A stretch of DNA of 64,000 nucleotides, taken from the NCBI RefSeq assembly GCF_035920345.1, contig NZ_CP109149.1, forward strand, positions 1,240,001-1,304,000. The letters run 5' to 3'. The notes beneath the pieces are model-generated. The model did not search any database. It saw nothing but the letters and a program-made list of their open reading frames with translations, and was not told where the DNA came from. Shown here piece after piece: positions 27,330 to 34,839 of this stretch. A program made the position numbers and the translations under genes. This DNA is from Nocardia vinacea (lineage in GTDB: Bacteria; Actinomycetota; Actinomycetes; Mycobacteriales; Mycobacteriaceae). Within the stretch, counting starts at the first letter, position 1, and each line of letters opens with the position of its first letter.

Positions 27330-27809
27330 GTGAGATTGCCTCCGTTCGAGGAAGTGGTGGCCGAATACGGCCCGATGGTGCTGCGCGTGTGCCGGGCCGT
27401 GCTCGGTCCGACGGATGCGGCCGATGCCTGGTCGGAGACTTTTCTGTCGGCCCTGCGGGCCTATCCGGACCTCGACCCGAAGACGAATATCGAGGCGTGG
27501 CTGGTCACCATCGCGCACCGGCGCGCGATCGATGTGGGGCGCGCACTGACCCGCGCACCCGTTCCCGCCGAAACCCTGCCCGAACGCACCGCACGCGATG
27601 CCGACCCGGCCGATTACGACCCCGATCTGTGGGATGCGCTCGCGTCGCTGCCGACCAAACAGCGCCAAGCGGTGGCCTACCACTACCTGGCGGGACTACC
27701 ACACGCCGAGATCGCTCAACTGCTGGGCAATTCGACCGACGCTGCCCGCCGCGCCGCCGCCGACGGCCTCAAAACATTGCGCAAGCTCTACCCAAAGGAT
27801 CGAACATGA
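27330..27809 (+). CDS. ECF-type RNA polymerase sigma factor of the alkylation-repair operon
   Basis: This 159-aa protein has a sigma region 2 (FEEVVAEYGPMVLRVCRAVL through WLVTIAHRRAIDVGR, about residues 5-70) and a region 4 helix-turn-helix (LPTKQRQAVAYHYLAGLPHAEIAQLLG, about 108-135). No anti-sigma gene is adjacent. Its stop overlaps the ATG of the first ogt gene, so the two are co-translated. The start was placed at GTG 27330, just after the predicted -10 box. By position and by the repeated promoter motif it probably controls the repair genes; that is inference. Confidence 0.8.
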   Translation: MRLPPFEEVVAEYGPMVLRVCRAVLGPTDAADAWSETFLSALRAYPDLDPKTNIEAWLVTIAHRRAIDVGRALTRAPVPAETLPERTARDADPADYDPDLWDALASLPTKQRQAVAYHYLAGLPHAEIAQLLGNSTDAARRAAADGLKTLRKLYPKDRT

Positions 27810-28423
27810 TGGCCACTATCGACCGGGATCCGGACGGCCTCTTCGACGGCCTGAACCCGAACTCCGCCGAGATCCTGTCCCGATTGCGTCGACGGCTCGC
27901 CGCCGACGCCCAGGCCGCGGGCCTGCTCGACGTCGCCTACCGCACACTGGACACCCCCGTTGGTACCTTGCTGCTCGCGGCCACCCCTGTGGGCCTGGTG
28001 CGGGTCGCCTACCCCAACGAAAATCACGACACCGTGCTCGCTACACTCGCCGAGCGCATCAGCCCGCGCGTCCTGGCCGCCCCGGCGCGTCTAGATACCG
28101 CGGCACGTGAGATCGACGAGTACTTCACCGGTGCACGAACACAATTCGATCTGCCACTCGATCTGCGTTTGACCGTCGGATTCCGGCGCCAGGTGATCGA
28201 GCACCTGAGCGATATCGGCTACGGGCATCGCGAGAGCTACGCCGATGTCGCGGCGGCCGTTGGTAATCCGCGTGCGGTTCGCGCGGTCGGCTCGGCCTGT
28301 GCGCACAACCCGCTGCCGTTGGTCATCCCGTGCCATCGCGTGGTGCGCAGCGACGGGTCGATCGGCCAGTACGTCGGCGGCGTCACTGCCAAGACCACCC
28401 TGCTCACGCTCGAAGCGGCGTGA
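27806..28423 (+). CDS. ogt: Methylated-DNA-protein cysteine methyltransferase
   Basis: This suicide enzyme removes alkyl groups from O6-alkylguanine onto its own cysteine. The 205-aa protein has the N-terminal Ogt fold (DVAYRTLDTPVGTLLLAATP), the helix-turn-helix segment GYGHRESYADVAAAVGNPRAVRAVGSA with its arginine finger, and the acceptor motif IPCHRVV (Cys near residue 174). The ATG overlaps the sigma factor stop (ATGA), and the next gene starts 11 bp downstream. A 35-residue N-terminal extension precedes the standard domain. Confidence 0.93.
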   Translation: MMATIDRDPDGLFDGLNPNSAEILSRLRRRLAADAQAAGLLDVAYRTLDTPVGTLLLAATPVGLVRVAYPNENHDTVLATLAERISPRVLAAPARLDTAAREIDEYFTGARTQFDLPLDLRLTVGFRRQVIEHLSDIGYGHRESYADVAAAVGNPRAVRAVGSACAHNPLPLVIPCHRVVRSDGSIGQYVGGVTAKTTLLTLEAA

Positions 28424-28434
28424 AAGGAGATATT

Positions 28435-29154
28435 ATGAAAACCCTTGCCGCACTGGAGGAACGAGTCGAAGCGCAACAGTGGCACGATCTGATCGAGGAG
28501 ATCGACGCCTACGGCTGCGCCCAGACCGGCCCGCTGCTGAGCCCGGACGAGTGCGCCGAATTCGCCGCCATGTGGGCGGATCTGGACCGCTTCCGGTCGA
28601 CGATCGATATGGCCCGCTATCGATTCGGTCAGGGCACCTACCGGTACTTCGCCGATCCGGTCCCCACACCGATCATGCGGCTGCGCAGGGCTTTCTACCG
28701 CAAATTACTGCCCATCGCCCGCACCTGGGCCGACCGACTCGGCGACCCTACGCCATGGCCCGACGATTTCGACGATTGGCTCGCCGCCTGCCATGCCGCC
28801 GGGCAGGCAAAGCCGACGCCGATTCTGCTGCGCTACACCGAAGGTGACTGGAACGCGCTGCACCGGGACCTCTACGGCGAGCTCGTCTTCCCGCTGCAAG
28901 TCGTGATCGGCCTGGACCGCCCCGGCATCGACCACACCGGCGGTGAATTCCTCCTGGTCGAACAACGCCCCCGCGCGCAATCCAAGCCGACGGTCACCAT
29001 CCTGGAACAGGGCCACGCACTCGTCTTCACCACCCGAGATCGGCCGACCCCATCGTCGCGCGGTTGGTCCCGTGCTCCGATTCGCCACGGCGTCAGTCGA
29101 ATTCGCAGCGGCCACCGACACACCCTGGGCCTGGTCCTGCACGACGCCGTATGA
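28435..29154 (+). CDS. 2-oxoglutarate/Fe(II) oxygenase, DNA-damage associated
   Basis: This 239-aa protein has the iron-binding HxD in LHRDLYGE (about residue 143), a distal RHGVSR His (about 222) and an Arg in HRHTLGL for 2-oxoglutarate, the dioxygenase triad. It matches the family annotated as oxygenases acting on damaged DNA (PF09859, functionally AlkB-like), which is often found beside Ada or Ogt genes. AAGGAG precedes ATG 28435. It lies between two methyltransferase genes in one transcription unit, so oxidative dealkylation of DNA is likely but not proven. Confidence 0.85.
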   Translation: MKTLAALEERVEAQQWHDLIEEIDAYGCAQTGPLLSPDECAEFAAMWADLDRFRSTIDMARYRFGQGTYRYFADPVPTPIMRLRRAFYRKLLPIARTWADRLGDPTPWPDDFDDWLAACHAAGQAKPTPILLRYTEGDWNALHRDLYGELVFPLQVVIGLDRPGIDHTGGEFLLVEQRPRAQSKPTVTILEQGHALVFTTRDRPTPSSRGWSRAPIRHGVSRIRSGHRHTLGLVLHDAV

Positions 29155-29155
29155 G

Positions 29156-29410
29156 ATGTACACCCTGACCGGCGCCGACGGCCGCCCGTATCCCAGCCCC
29201 ACCCCGGGCCGATACGGCGGTCACCGGCGCGGGAAGCTGTACGGCCGCCTCGACTGCCCCTCGGCCGTGCGGGCCTTGGCGCGCGGCCACTACCGCGCCC
29301 ACCGTGTCTTCTTTGCCGACGAACAAACCGCTATCGCCGCCGGTTACCGACCGTGCGCGATCTGCCTGCCCGCCGCGTATGCGGCATGGAAAGCCCGCTC
29401 CGGCAGATGA
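29156..29410 (+). CDS. Free-standing Ada-type metal-binding domain protein
   Basis: This 84-aa protein resembles the N-terminal zinc domain of Ada, which in E. coli accepts methyl groups from phosphotriesters. The segment VFFADEQTAIAAGYRPCAICLP matches Ada's conserved end of the domain with its CxxC pair (about residues 64-67). One further Cys is in LDCPSA (about 33). Ada has four zinc cysteines, but only three are seen here, so a His may replace one or the site may be non-zinc. It begins 1 bp after the oxygenase stop. It has no AraC domain and no methyltransferase domain. Confidence 0.8.
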   Translation: MYTLTGADGRPYPSPTPGRYGGHRRGKLYGRLDCPSAVRALARGHYRAHRVFFADEQTAIAAGYRPCAICLPAAYAAWKARSGR

Positions 29411-29440
29411 TCTCACGTTTCGGTGCTGGAGAGCGTCTAC
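29411..29440 (+). promoter_or_regulatory. Second copy of the putative ECF-type promoter
   Basis: TCTCACGTTT at 29411-29420, 13 bases, then CGTCTAC at 29434-29440: the same blocks and spacing as at 27295-27324, with an unrelated spacer sequence. It lies 29 bp before the start of the second methyltransferase gene, leaving room for a short leader that includes AGAGGAG. Conservation of the two blocks but not the spacer is what a shared sigma factor would produce. Confidence 0.6.
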
Positions 29441-29469
29441 CTGATGAAGGCTCGATAGAGAGGAGCGAC

Positions 29470-29985
29470 ATGATGTCCGATACCGCCATCGCACGACTGG
29501 TGCACGGCTCGACACTGGGCAATCTGTTGATCGAAGCGAACCAGGTCGGCGTCACCCTGGTTGCGTTCACCGATGAGTTGCCGACCGAATCAACCGGCGA
29601 GAATTCCACGGCGCGTGAGCATCTGGAGACCGCCGCAGACCAAATCGACGAATACCTCACCGGCGAACGCCGGCAGTTCACAGTGCCGATGGATCTGACG
29701 GATATGAGCGCGTTCGATCGAGAGGTTCTGCATATGCTCGAGGCGACCACGGGATACGGCCGGACAACCACCTACGGTGCCCTGACCCGGCAACTCGGCC
29801 GCACCCCCGCCGACGCCCGCAAGATCGGCGCCGCGCTGGCACGCAACCGCCTGCTGCTCCTGCTCCCGTGCCACCGCGTGCTCGGGGCCGATGGATCCCT
29901 GACCGGGTATGCGGGTGGGCTGCCCGCCAAACGAGCCCTGATCGACCTCGAATCGGCCGACCTCGTGCTGCCGCTGGGCGGATAA
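29470..29985 (+). CDS. Second methylated-DNA cysteine methyltransferase-like protein
   Basis: This 171-aa paralogue of Ogt has the acceptor motif LPCHRVL (Cys about residue 138) and a DNA-binding region GYGRTTTYGALTRQLGR. The loop before the active site reads RNRLLLLLPCHRV, where most family members have N-P-x-P before PCHRV, and the N-terminal domain is short. It may repair a different alkyl adduct or act as an alkyltransferase-like sensor. AGAGGAG precedes ATG 29470 (ATG 29473 is an alternative). A copy of the operon's promoter motif lies just upstream. Confidence 0.85.
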   Translation: MMSDTAIARLVHGSTLGNLLIEANQVGVTLVAFTDELPTESTGENSTAREHLETAADQIDEYLTGERRQFTVPMDLTDMSAFDREVLHMLEATTGYGRTTTYGALTRQLGRTPADARKIGAALARNRLLLLLPCHRVLGADGSLTGYAGGLPAKRALIDLESADLVLPLGG

Positions 29986-30032
29986 GGGCGCGATCGGGAA
30001 TATCGGCGGCGACTCTGTGCTTGCATGAGGTC

Positions 30033-30545
30033 ATGACGAGCGCTGAGTTGTTGGCCGATGCCTTCGGACGGGTGCGGGAGAATGTGCGCGGCGCGGTCGA
30101 GGGACTCGGACAGGACGAGCTGGCGGCGCTGATCGATCCGGACGCCAACTCCATCGCCTGGCTGATCTGGCATCTGACACGGGTGCAGGACGACCACGTC
30201 GCGGACGTGGCGGGGCTGGAACAGGTGTGGACGGCGGCGGGCTGGGCCAAACGGTTCGACCTGCCGTTCGCCGATGAGGCGACCGGCTATGGGCACCGCG
30301 CCGGGGAGGTCGCCGAACTCGGCGGTATCTCCGCCGAGCTGCTGTTGGGCTACTACGACGCCGTGCACACGCAGACGATCGACTACGTAACCGGACTCAC
30401 CGATGCCGACCTGCCCCGCATCGTCGACATCCGCTGGGATCCGCCGGTCACCCTGGGTGTGCGGCTGATCAGCGTTGTGGACGACGATATCCAGCACGCA
30501 GGCCAGGCCGCCTTCATTCGCGGAGTTCTGCTGCGCCGCAGGTAG
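30033..30545 (+). CDS. DinB/DUF664-family protein (mycothiol transferase-like)
   Basis: A 170-aa four-helix-bundle protein. The metal-binding histidines of the DinB fold fit IWHLTRVQDDH (about residues 47-57) and the late DIQHAGQAAFIRG (about 155). In actinobacteria such proteins are often mycothiol-dependent transferases used in detoxification, though the substrate is unknown here. It follows the methyltransferase gene by 47 bp and ends 2 bp from the convergent TetR gene. Co-transcription with the repair genes is possible. Confidence 0.8.
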   Translation: MTSAELLADAFGRVRENVRGAVEGLGQDELAALIDPDANSIAWLIWHLTRVQDDHVADVAGLEQVWTAAGWAKRFDLPFADEATGYGHRAGEVAELGGISAELLLGYYDAVHTQTIDYVTGLTDADLPRIVDIRWDPPVTLGVRLISVVDDDIQHAGQAAFIRGVLLRRR

Positions 30546-30547
30546 TT

Positions 30548-31111
30548 TCAGTGCTCCGGCACATCACCGAACAGTAGGTCCGCGGCGCGCACGACCACCT
30601 CGAGCCGGGTGCGCTCGTTGTGGTCGGCGGCGAGGAAGTGTTTGCCGACCGCCAAACAGAATGCGAGCAACGCGCGGGCCTCGATTTCGTCCGGATCCGA
30701 GCAGATCTTGCCGAACAGCTCGCGCGCGTACTCCATCCGGTGGTTGTCCACCCGACGTAGCCGTTCGGCGACCGCCGGATCGCGGCGGGCCCAGTCGCGC
30801 ACGGCGAGGTCGATGGGCAGGCGCTCGTCGGAGAAGGTGAGCAGGCCCGCGCGCCGGATCTTGGTCCGTGGGTCGCCGCCCTCGCTCTCTACCTGCGCAC
30901 GAACCTCATCGGTGCTCTCGCGCTCCCACGTATCGAGCATTTCCGCCAGCAATGCGTTGCGGTCGGCGAAGTGCCCATAGAAGCCCCCCTTGGTGACACC
31001 GAGCGCCTGCGCGAGGCTCTCGATGCGGACAGCATCGGGACCGCCGGTCGACAGCGCCAGCAGACCCTGCTCGATCCAGCTGCTTCGTGGGGTGCGAGTG
31101 ACGGCAACCAT
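30548..31111 (-). CDS. TetR-family regulator
   Basis: This 187-aa protein has the TetR helix-turn-helix LGVTKGGFYGHFADRNALLAE (about residues 38-58) followed by an all-helical effector domain. It is divergent from a monooxygenase/DUF2867 gene pair. A perfect dyad in the shared region overlaps a consensus-like promoter pointing at that pair, so it probably represses them. The inducer is unknown. Confidence 0.87.
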   Translation of the reverse strand: MVAVTRTPRSSWIEQGLLALSTGGPDAVRIESLAQALGVTKGGFYGHFADRNALLAEMLDTWERESTDEVRAQVESEGGDPRTKIRRAGLLTFSDERLPIDLAVRDWARRDPAVAERLRRVDNHRMEYARELFGKICSDPDEIEARALLAFCLAVGKHFLAADHNERTRLEVVVRAADLLFGDVPEH

Positions 31112-31133
31112 ACCTTCAGTATCGCGGACGGTG

Positions 31134-31161
31134 TTGACACCGGCGCAGCGCTGGCTACGAT
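31134..31161 (+). promoter_or_regulatory. Promoter TTGACA-N16-TACGAT
   Basis: A perfect -35 TTGACA (31134-31139), a 16-base spacer and TACGAT (31156-31161) make the best housekeeping-type promoter in the window. It reads toward the monooxygenase gene at 31252. The predicted start near 31168 falls in the TetR-type palindrome. Confidence 0.7.
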
Positions 31162-31166
31162 CGAAG

Positions 31167-31182
31167 TATACGGCACCGTATA
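31167..31182. promoter_or_regulatory. TetR operator candidate TATACGG-CA-CCGTATA
   Basis: A perfect 7-bp dyad with a 2-base centre is located 6 bp downstream of the -10 box and over the predicted transcription start. It is 55 bp upstream of the divergent TetR gene's start. Position and symmetry strongly suggest steric repression by the adjacent regulator. Confidence 0.7.
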
Positions 31183-31251
31183 TTTGAAAGCCGTTGGTAC
31201 ATCCGCGAATTGCGAGGGCAACGCTGTCCTCACCAACGAGAGGGGACCGTC

Positions 31252-31542
31252 ATGACGGTCGGATTCGTCGCATTCCACTACCCACGACCCGAGGATTTCG
31301 ACGACTTCGTCGCCCGGGTCCACAAGGTCGGCGCGGTGCTGCGATCGGTGCCCGGATGCCTGTCCGCGGACTGCTGGGTTACCACCGACGGTGATGATGA
31401 TGCGGTCGTCTCCACCGGACAGTGGGAATCCGACGAGGCATTCGCGGCGTCCTTCGCGGCCGTCGCGGCGGCTGATGTGGACGTCGCCTTCGACGAGCGC
31501 GAACACCGGCCGCGCCAGATCTTCGAGCTCGCGTCCCGGTGA
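31252..31542 (+). CDS. Antibiotic biosynthesis monooxygenase (ABM)-like protein
   Basis: This 96-aa protein fits the dimeric alpha-beta barrel of ABM/ferredoxin-like monooxygenases: a first strand GFVAFHYPRP, a helix FDDFVARVHKVGAVL, the strand-turn PGCLSADCWVTTDG, then VVSTGQWESDEAFAASF. Some members oxidise quinols or degrade haem, others have no known reaction. AGAGGGG precedes ATG 31252. Its stop overlaps the next gene's GTG start. Confidence 0.75.
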   Translation: MTVGFVAFHYPRPEDFDDFVARVHKVGAVLRSVPGCLSADCWVTTDGDDDAVVSTGQWESDEAFAASFAAVAAADVDVAFDEREHRPRQIFELASR

Positions 31543-32156
31543 CGGCCTCGGATATGGATGGGGCAATGCGACTACTGAATTCCGCGCACACGTCTCGGCC
31601 ATGGCGGATCCATGACATAGCGCCCGATTTCCGGGTCGAGGATGTCTGGGCATTGCCGACGCCGGGCGGTCCGGACGACTTTCCGCGGCTGGTTCGGCAG
31701 GTGACCTCGGGTAACAACTCGAGTGAATTCTCCGTCGTCTACCGACTGCTGTTCGCGATCCGCTGGAAGCTCGGTGCGCTCCTCGGCTGGGATAAGGCCG
31801 ATGCGGGTATCGAGGCGCGCGTACCGTCGCTGCGTGACCGGTTGCCCGCTGATCTCCGCGATGTGCGTGGACCAGCGTTCGAGGGTGCGCCGTTCCGTTC
31901 GGTCTACCTGACCGACACCGAATGGGCCGCCGAGATCGCCAACCGAACCATGCACGGCCTAATGCATATCGGATGGGTCCGCGACGAAATCGGCGGCTAC
32001 CGCGGACAGATGGCCGTGCTGGTCAAACCGAACGGCGCACTCGGCAAGCTCTATATGGCCGGAATCCTGCCGTTCCGCCATCTGCTGGTATATCCGGCGC
32101 TGATGCGCGGTATCGAACGCGGGTGGCGAGCTTCGGGCGATCCGGTTGCGGGATAA
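31539..32156 (+). CDS. DUF2867-family protein
   Basis: A 205-aa protein with the pattern of DUF2867: an N-terminal RPWRIHDIAPDF segment, a hydrophobic VVYRLLFAIRWKLGALLGW stretch (about residues 66-84) and the C-terminal YMAGILPFRHLLVYPALMR. Family function is unknown. The GTG at 31539 overlaps the preceding stop (GTGA), so the two are coupled; ATG 31554 is an alternative start. It is probably under the same TetR control. Confidence 0.75.
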   Translation: MTASDMDGAMRLLNSAHTSRPWRIHDIAPDFRVEDVWALPTPGGPDDFPRLVRQVTSGNNSSEFSVVYRLLFAIRWKLGALLGWDKADAGIEARVPSLRDRLPADLRDVRGPAFEGAPFRSVYLTDTEWAAEIANRTMHGLMHIGWVRDEIGGYRGQMAVLVKPNGALGKLYMAGILPFRHLLVYPALMRGIERGWRASGDPVAG

Positions 32157-32183
32157 CCGGATTCGCCCCGGAGTAATAACCTG

Positions 32184-32765
32184 TCAGCTGCCTTGGGGGA
32201 GCAGTGGGACGACGGATTCGGCGATCTCGGTGACGTTATCGCAAGGGGAGAGTTTGCGGGGATGTAGGCCGCGGGGGTCGTCTACGAGGATGTAGAGGGA
32301 GCCGGATTTCATATCGATATTGACGGTGCAACCGCCGGGGACGTCGGGGCGGGCCTCGTAGCGCAGGGCCTTGCGGCCGTCGATGGTGAGTTCGGTTGCG
32401 GCGGGGAACTTTTCGCGTACCTGGGCGAGGGTTCCGTTGGTCGTCTGGACGCCGAAGGTGTAACGCGCCTGTGCCAGGTAGGCACAACCTTTCCAGGTGA
32501 ACGCACCGGTGGTGGTTTGCTTGTGCTCTGGAGCTCGGGCATCCCATTGATGCTGAGCCAGAAATTGCGGCGTCAACGCGGTGCAGGGATCGAACGCGGT
32601 CGCGGCCGCGCTGGTCGATCCGGCCGCTGAGGACGAGGCGGCCGGGGTGGTGCTCTCGGGGGTCGCTGAACCCTTGTCGCTGGTGCATGCGGTGACAAGT
32701 GCCAGCACTGCTACCGGCACCGCCGCACCGGCCAACCGCCGATGACGTGGCGATCGCTCGCTCAT
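32184..32765 (-). CDS. DUF3558-family lipoprotein
   Basis: This 193-aa protein has a type II signal peptide with the lipobox LVTAC (Cys about residue 27). A Ser/Thr/Ala-rich linker is followed by a DUF3558-like domain: DPCTALTPQFLAQHQWD, then paired cysteines in KGCAYL, GGCTV and SPCDN. It would sit on the outer face of the membrane. Its ATG overlaps the stop of the upstream partner gene. DUF3558 genes commonly pair with such a partner in Nocardia. Their role is not established. Confidence 0.85.
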   Translation of the reverse strand: MSERSPRHRRLAGAAVPVAVLALVTACTSDKGSATPESTTPAASSSAAGSTSAAATAFDPCTALTPQFLAQHQWDARAPEHKQTTTGAFTWKGCAYLAQARYTFGVQTTNGTLAQVREKFPAATELTIDGRKALRYEARPDVPGGCTVNIDMKSGSLYILVDDPRGLHPRKLSPCDNVTEIAESVVPLLPQGS

Positions 32766-33151
32766 ACGCGGATCTCGCGCAGCTGACGAGCGAACTCGGC
32801 GTCGGTCTGCTCGTAGGCGTCGCGGATGGTTTTGAACAGGTTCTGGATCTCGGTGGCGACCGTTATATAGTCACCGACGGTGTCATAGGCGTTGTTCGGG
32901 CCGCCGAAGGCCTTCTCCCGGAACAACTTCACCAGCTCGATGGCGGAAGTGAGTCGGGGATTGTTCTCGCCGAGTCCCCAGGACTCTTTCTCGCCGAGCG
33001 ACCGGGCATCGTATTGCGCGACCGTAAGCTCGTCGATCAAGTTCTGGCAGGCCGCGTCGATATCCAGAAACGCCTGCGGTTCCATCCGCACCTTCAGCGC
33101 CCCGGTCTTCGCATCCTCGATATACCCGCCGAACGGGCTGTCAACAGCCAT
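32762..33151 (-). CDS. Small partner protein of the DUF3558 lipoprotein
   Basis: A 129-aa helical protein with no signal peptide. It has GALKVRMEPQAFLDIDAAC near residue 20, ESWGLGE near 60, and amphipathic helices to the end (IQNLFKTIRDAYEQTDAEF). Length and helical makeup recall WXG100/ESX-like proteins, but there is no WXG turn. It overlaps the lipoprotein start by 4 bp, so the two work together or are co-regulated. The start is ATG 33151 by similarity to proteins of this type; the longer frame is unsupported. Confidence 0.7.
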   Translation of the reverse strand: MAVDSPFGGYIEDAKTGALKVRMEPQAFLDIDAACQNLIDELTVAQYDARSLGEKESWGLGENNPRLTSAIELVKLFREKAFGGPNNAYDTVGDYITVATEIQNLFKTIRDAYEQTDAEFARQLREIRV

Positions 33152-33345
33152 AGCGGCCCCTTCCACTAGTCCCGTCTGATCATAGAGACGCACGCGCCGA
33201 CGAAACGGTTCCATCGAAACACAGATCCGCGAAACCGGGCGTTTTCGCCGACTCCGGCTGCACGGTCCTCGACCAAACCGCAACGGATAGGCTGGAGGGT
33301 GAAGTCGGTGCGAATCGCGCCGTCGAATATCGGAGGACGAGATCG

Positions 33346-34839
33346 ATGAGGATCGCTGGCGAGCACGTCGATGTGCTCATTGTCGGTGCCGGACTGTCCG
33401 GCATAGGCGCGGCGTATCACCTGCGGCGAGCCTTCCCGGAGAAGAGCTACACGATTCTGGAGAGCCGCGACGCGATCGGCGGCACCTGGGATCTGTTCCG
33501 CTATCCGGGAATTCGCTCCGATTCCGATATGTACACCCTCGGCTACCGCTTCCGTCCGTGGCTGGGGGAGTATTCGATCGCCGACGGCGCGGACATCCTC
33601 GACTATGTGCGTGCCACGGCCGCCGAGAGCGGGATCGACCGCCATATCCGCTTCCATCATCGGGTCGTCGGCGCCGAATGGTCATCGGAGGAAAACCGGT
33701 GGACGGTGCGCGCCGAACGCACCGATACCGGCGAAACCGTCACTCTCACAGCCGGATTCCTGTTGTGCTGCTCCGGTTACTACCGCTATGACGAGGGCTA
33801 CACCCCGGAATTCGCGGGTACCGAGCGTTTCGCCGGGCCGATCATCCACCCGCAGCACTGGCCGCGCGATCTGGATGTCGCGGGCAAGCGTGTGGTGCTG
33901 ATCGGCAGCGGCGCGACCGCGGTCACGCTGGGACCGGCACTGACCGACCAGGGCGCGCACGTGACGATGCTGCAACGCTCACCGAGCTACATCATCTCCG
34001 CACCAGCCCGCGACGACCTCGCCGTCAAGGCGCGCAAATTCCTGCCGACCCGCGCCGCCTACGCGGTGGCCAGGGCCGAAAATGTGGCGCTGGCAACCGT
34101 GATCTACCAACTGAGCCAACGGTATCCGCAATACATGCGCAAGCGGATCAAGGGCTGGCAGCGGCGCTGGCTGCCCGAGGGCTACGACATCGATACCCAT
34201 TTCACCCCGACCTACAACCCCTGGGATCAGCGACTGTGCTTGGCCCCCAATGGCGATTTCTTCCGCGCGATCCGCAAGGGGCGATTGGATGTCGTGACCG
34301 ATAAGGTCGAGACATTCACCGAGACGGGCTTGGCCCTCGCCTCCGGTGCGACCCTCGATGCCGACATCGTCATCACCGCAACGGGTTTGAATCTGCTCGC
34401 CTTCGGTGGCATCGAACTCACCGTCGACGGACAGGCGGTGCACCTCGCGCAACATATGGCCTACAAGGCCATGATGCTGTCGGATGTGCCGAATTTCGCG
34501 TACATCATCGGATACACCAACGCCTCCTGGACACTGAAGGCGGATCTGGTGTGCGAGTATGTCGTTCGGCTACTACGCCACATGTACGGCAACGGATATG
34601 CCCGCTGCACGCCGGTGCGCGATCCGTCCGTCGGCGCGGCGTCGCTATTCCTGAATTTCAATCCGGGTTATGTCCAGCGCGCCGCCAGCCAATTCCCGAT
34701 CCAGGGCACCAAGGCGCCGTGGCGCCTACGCATGAATTACCTACGTGATCTGGTCACGCTGCGCCACGGCAAGATCACCGATCGCGCGATGGTGTTCGAA
34801 CGGACGCGGGATCGGGATCCGGTATCCACACAGGGCTAA
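33346..34839 (+). CDS. EthA-like Baeyer-Villiger flavin monooxygenase
   Basis: This 497-aa class B monooxygenase converts ketones to esters with FAD, NADPH and O2. The FAD motif is VLIVGAGLSGIGAAYHL (about residues 10-26). The fingerprint FAGPIIHPQHW (about 163-173) matches the FxGxxxHxxxW signature. A second Rossmann motif VVLIGSGATAVTLGPAL follows. It is very similar in sequence to M. tuberculosis EthA (Rv3854c), e.g. GGTWDLFRYPGIRSDSDMYT. EthA activates thioamide prodrugs. The EthR regulator seen beside ethA in Mycobacterium is not adjacent in the same way; the nearest TetR gene is convergent. Confidence 0.93.
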   Translation: MRIAGEHVDVLIVGAGLSGIGAAYHLRRAFPEKSYTILESRDAIGGTWDLFRYPGIRSDSDMYTLGYRFRPWLGEYSIADGADILDYVRATAAESGIDRHIRFHHRVVGAEWSSEENRWTVRAERTDTGETVTLTAGFLLCCSGYYRYDEGYTPEFAGTERFAGPIIHPQHWPRDLDVAGKRVVLIGSGATAVTLGPALTDQGAHVTMLQRSPSYIISAPARDDLAVKARKFLPTRAAYAVARAENVALATVIYQLSQRYPQYMRKRIKGWQRRWLPEGYDIDTHFTPTYNPWDQRLCLAPNGDFFRAIRKGRLDVVTDKVETFTETGLALASGATLDADIVITATGLNLLAFGGIELTVDGQAVHLAQHMAYKAMMLSDVPNFAYIIGYTNASWTLKADLVCEYVVRLLRHMYGNGYARCTPVRDPSVGAASLFLNFNPGYVQRAASQFPIQGTKAPWRLRMNYLRDLVTLRHGKITDRAMVFERTRDRDPVSTQG

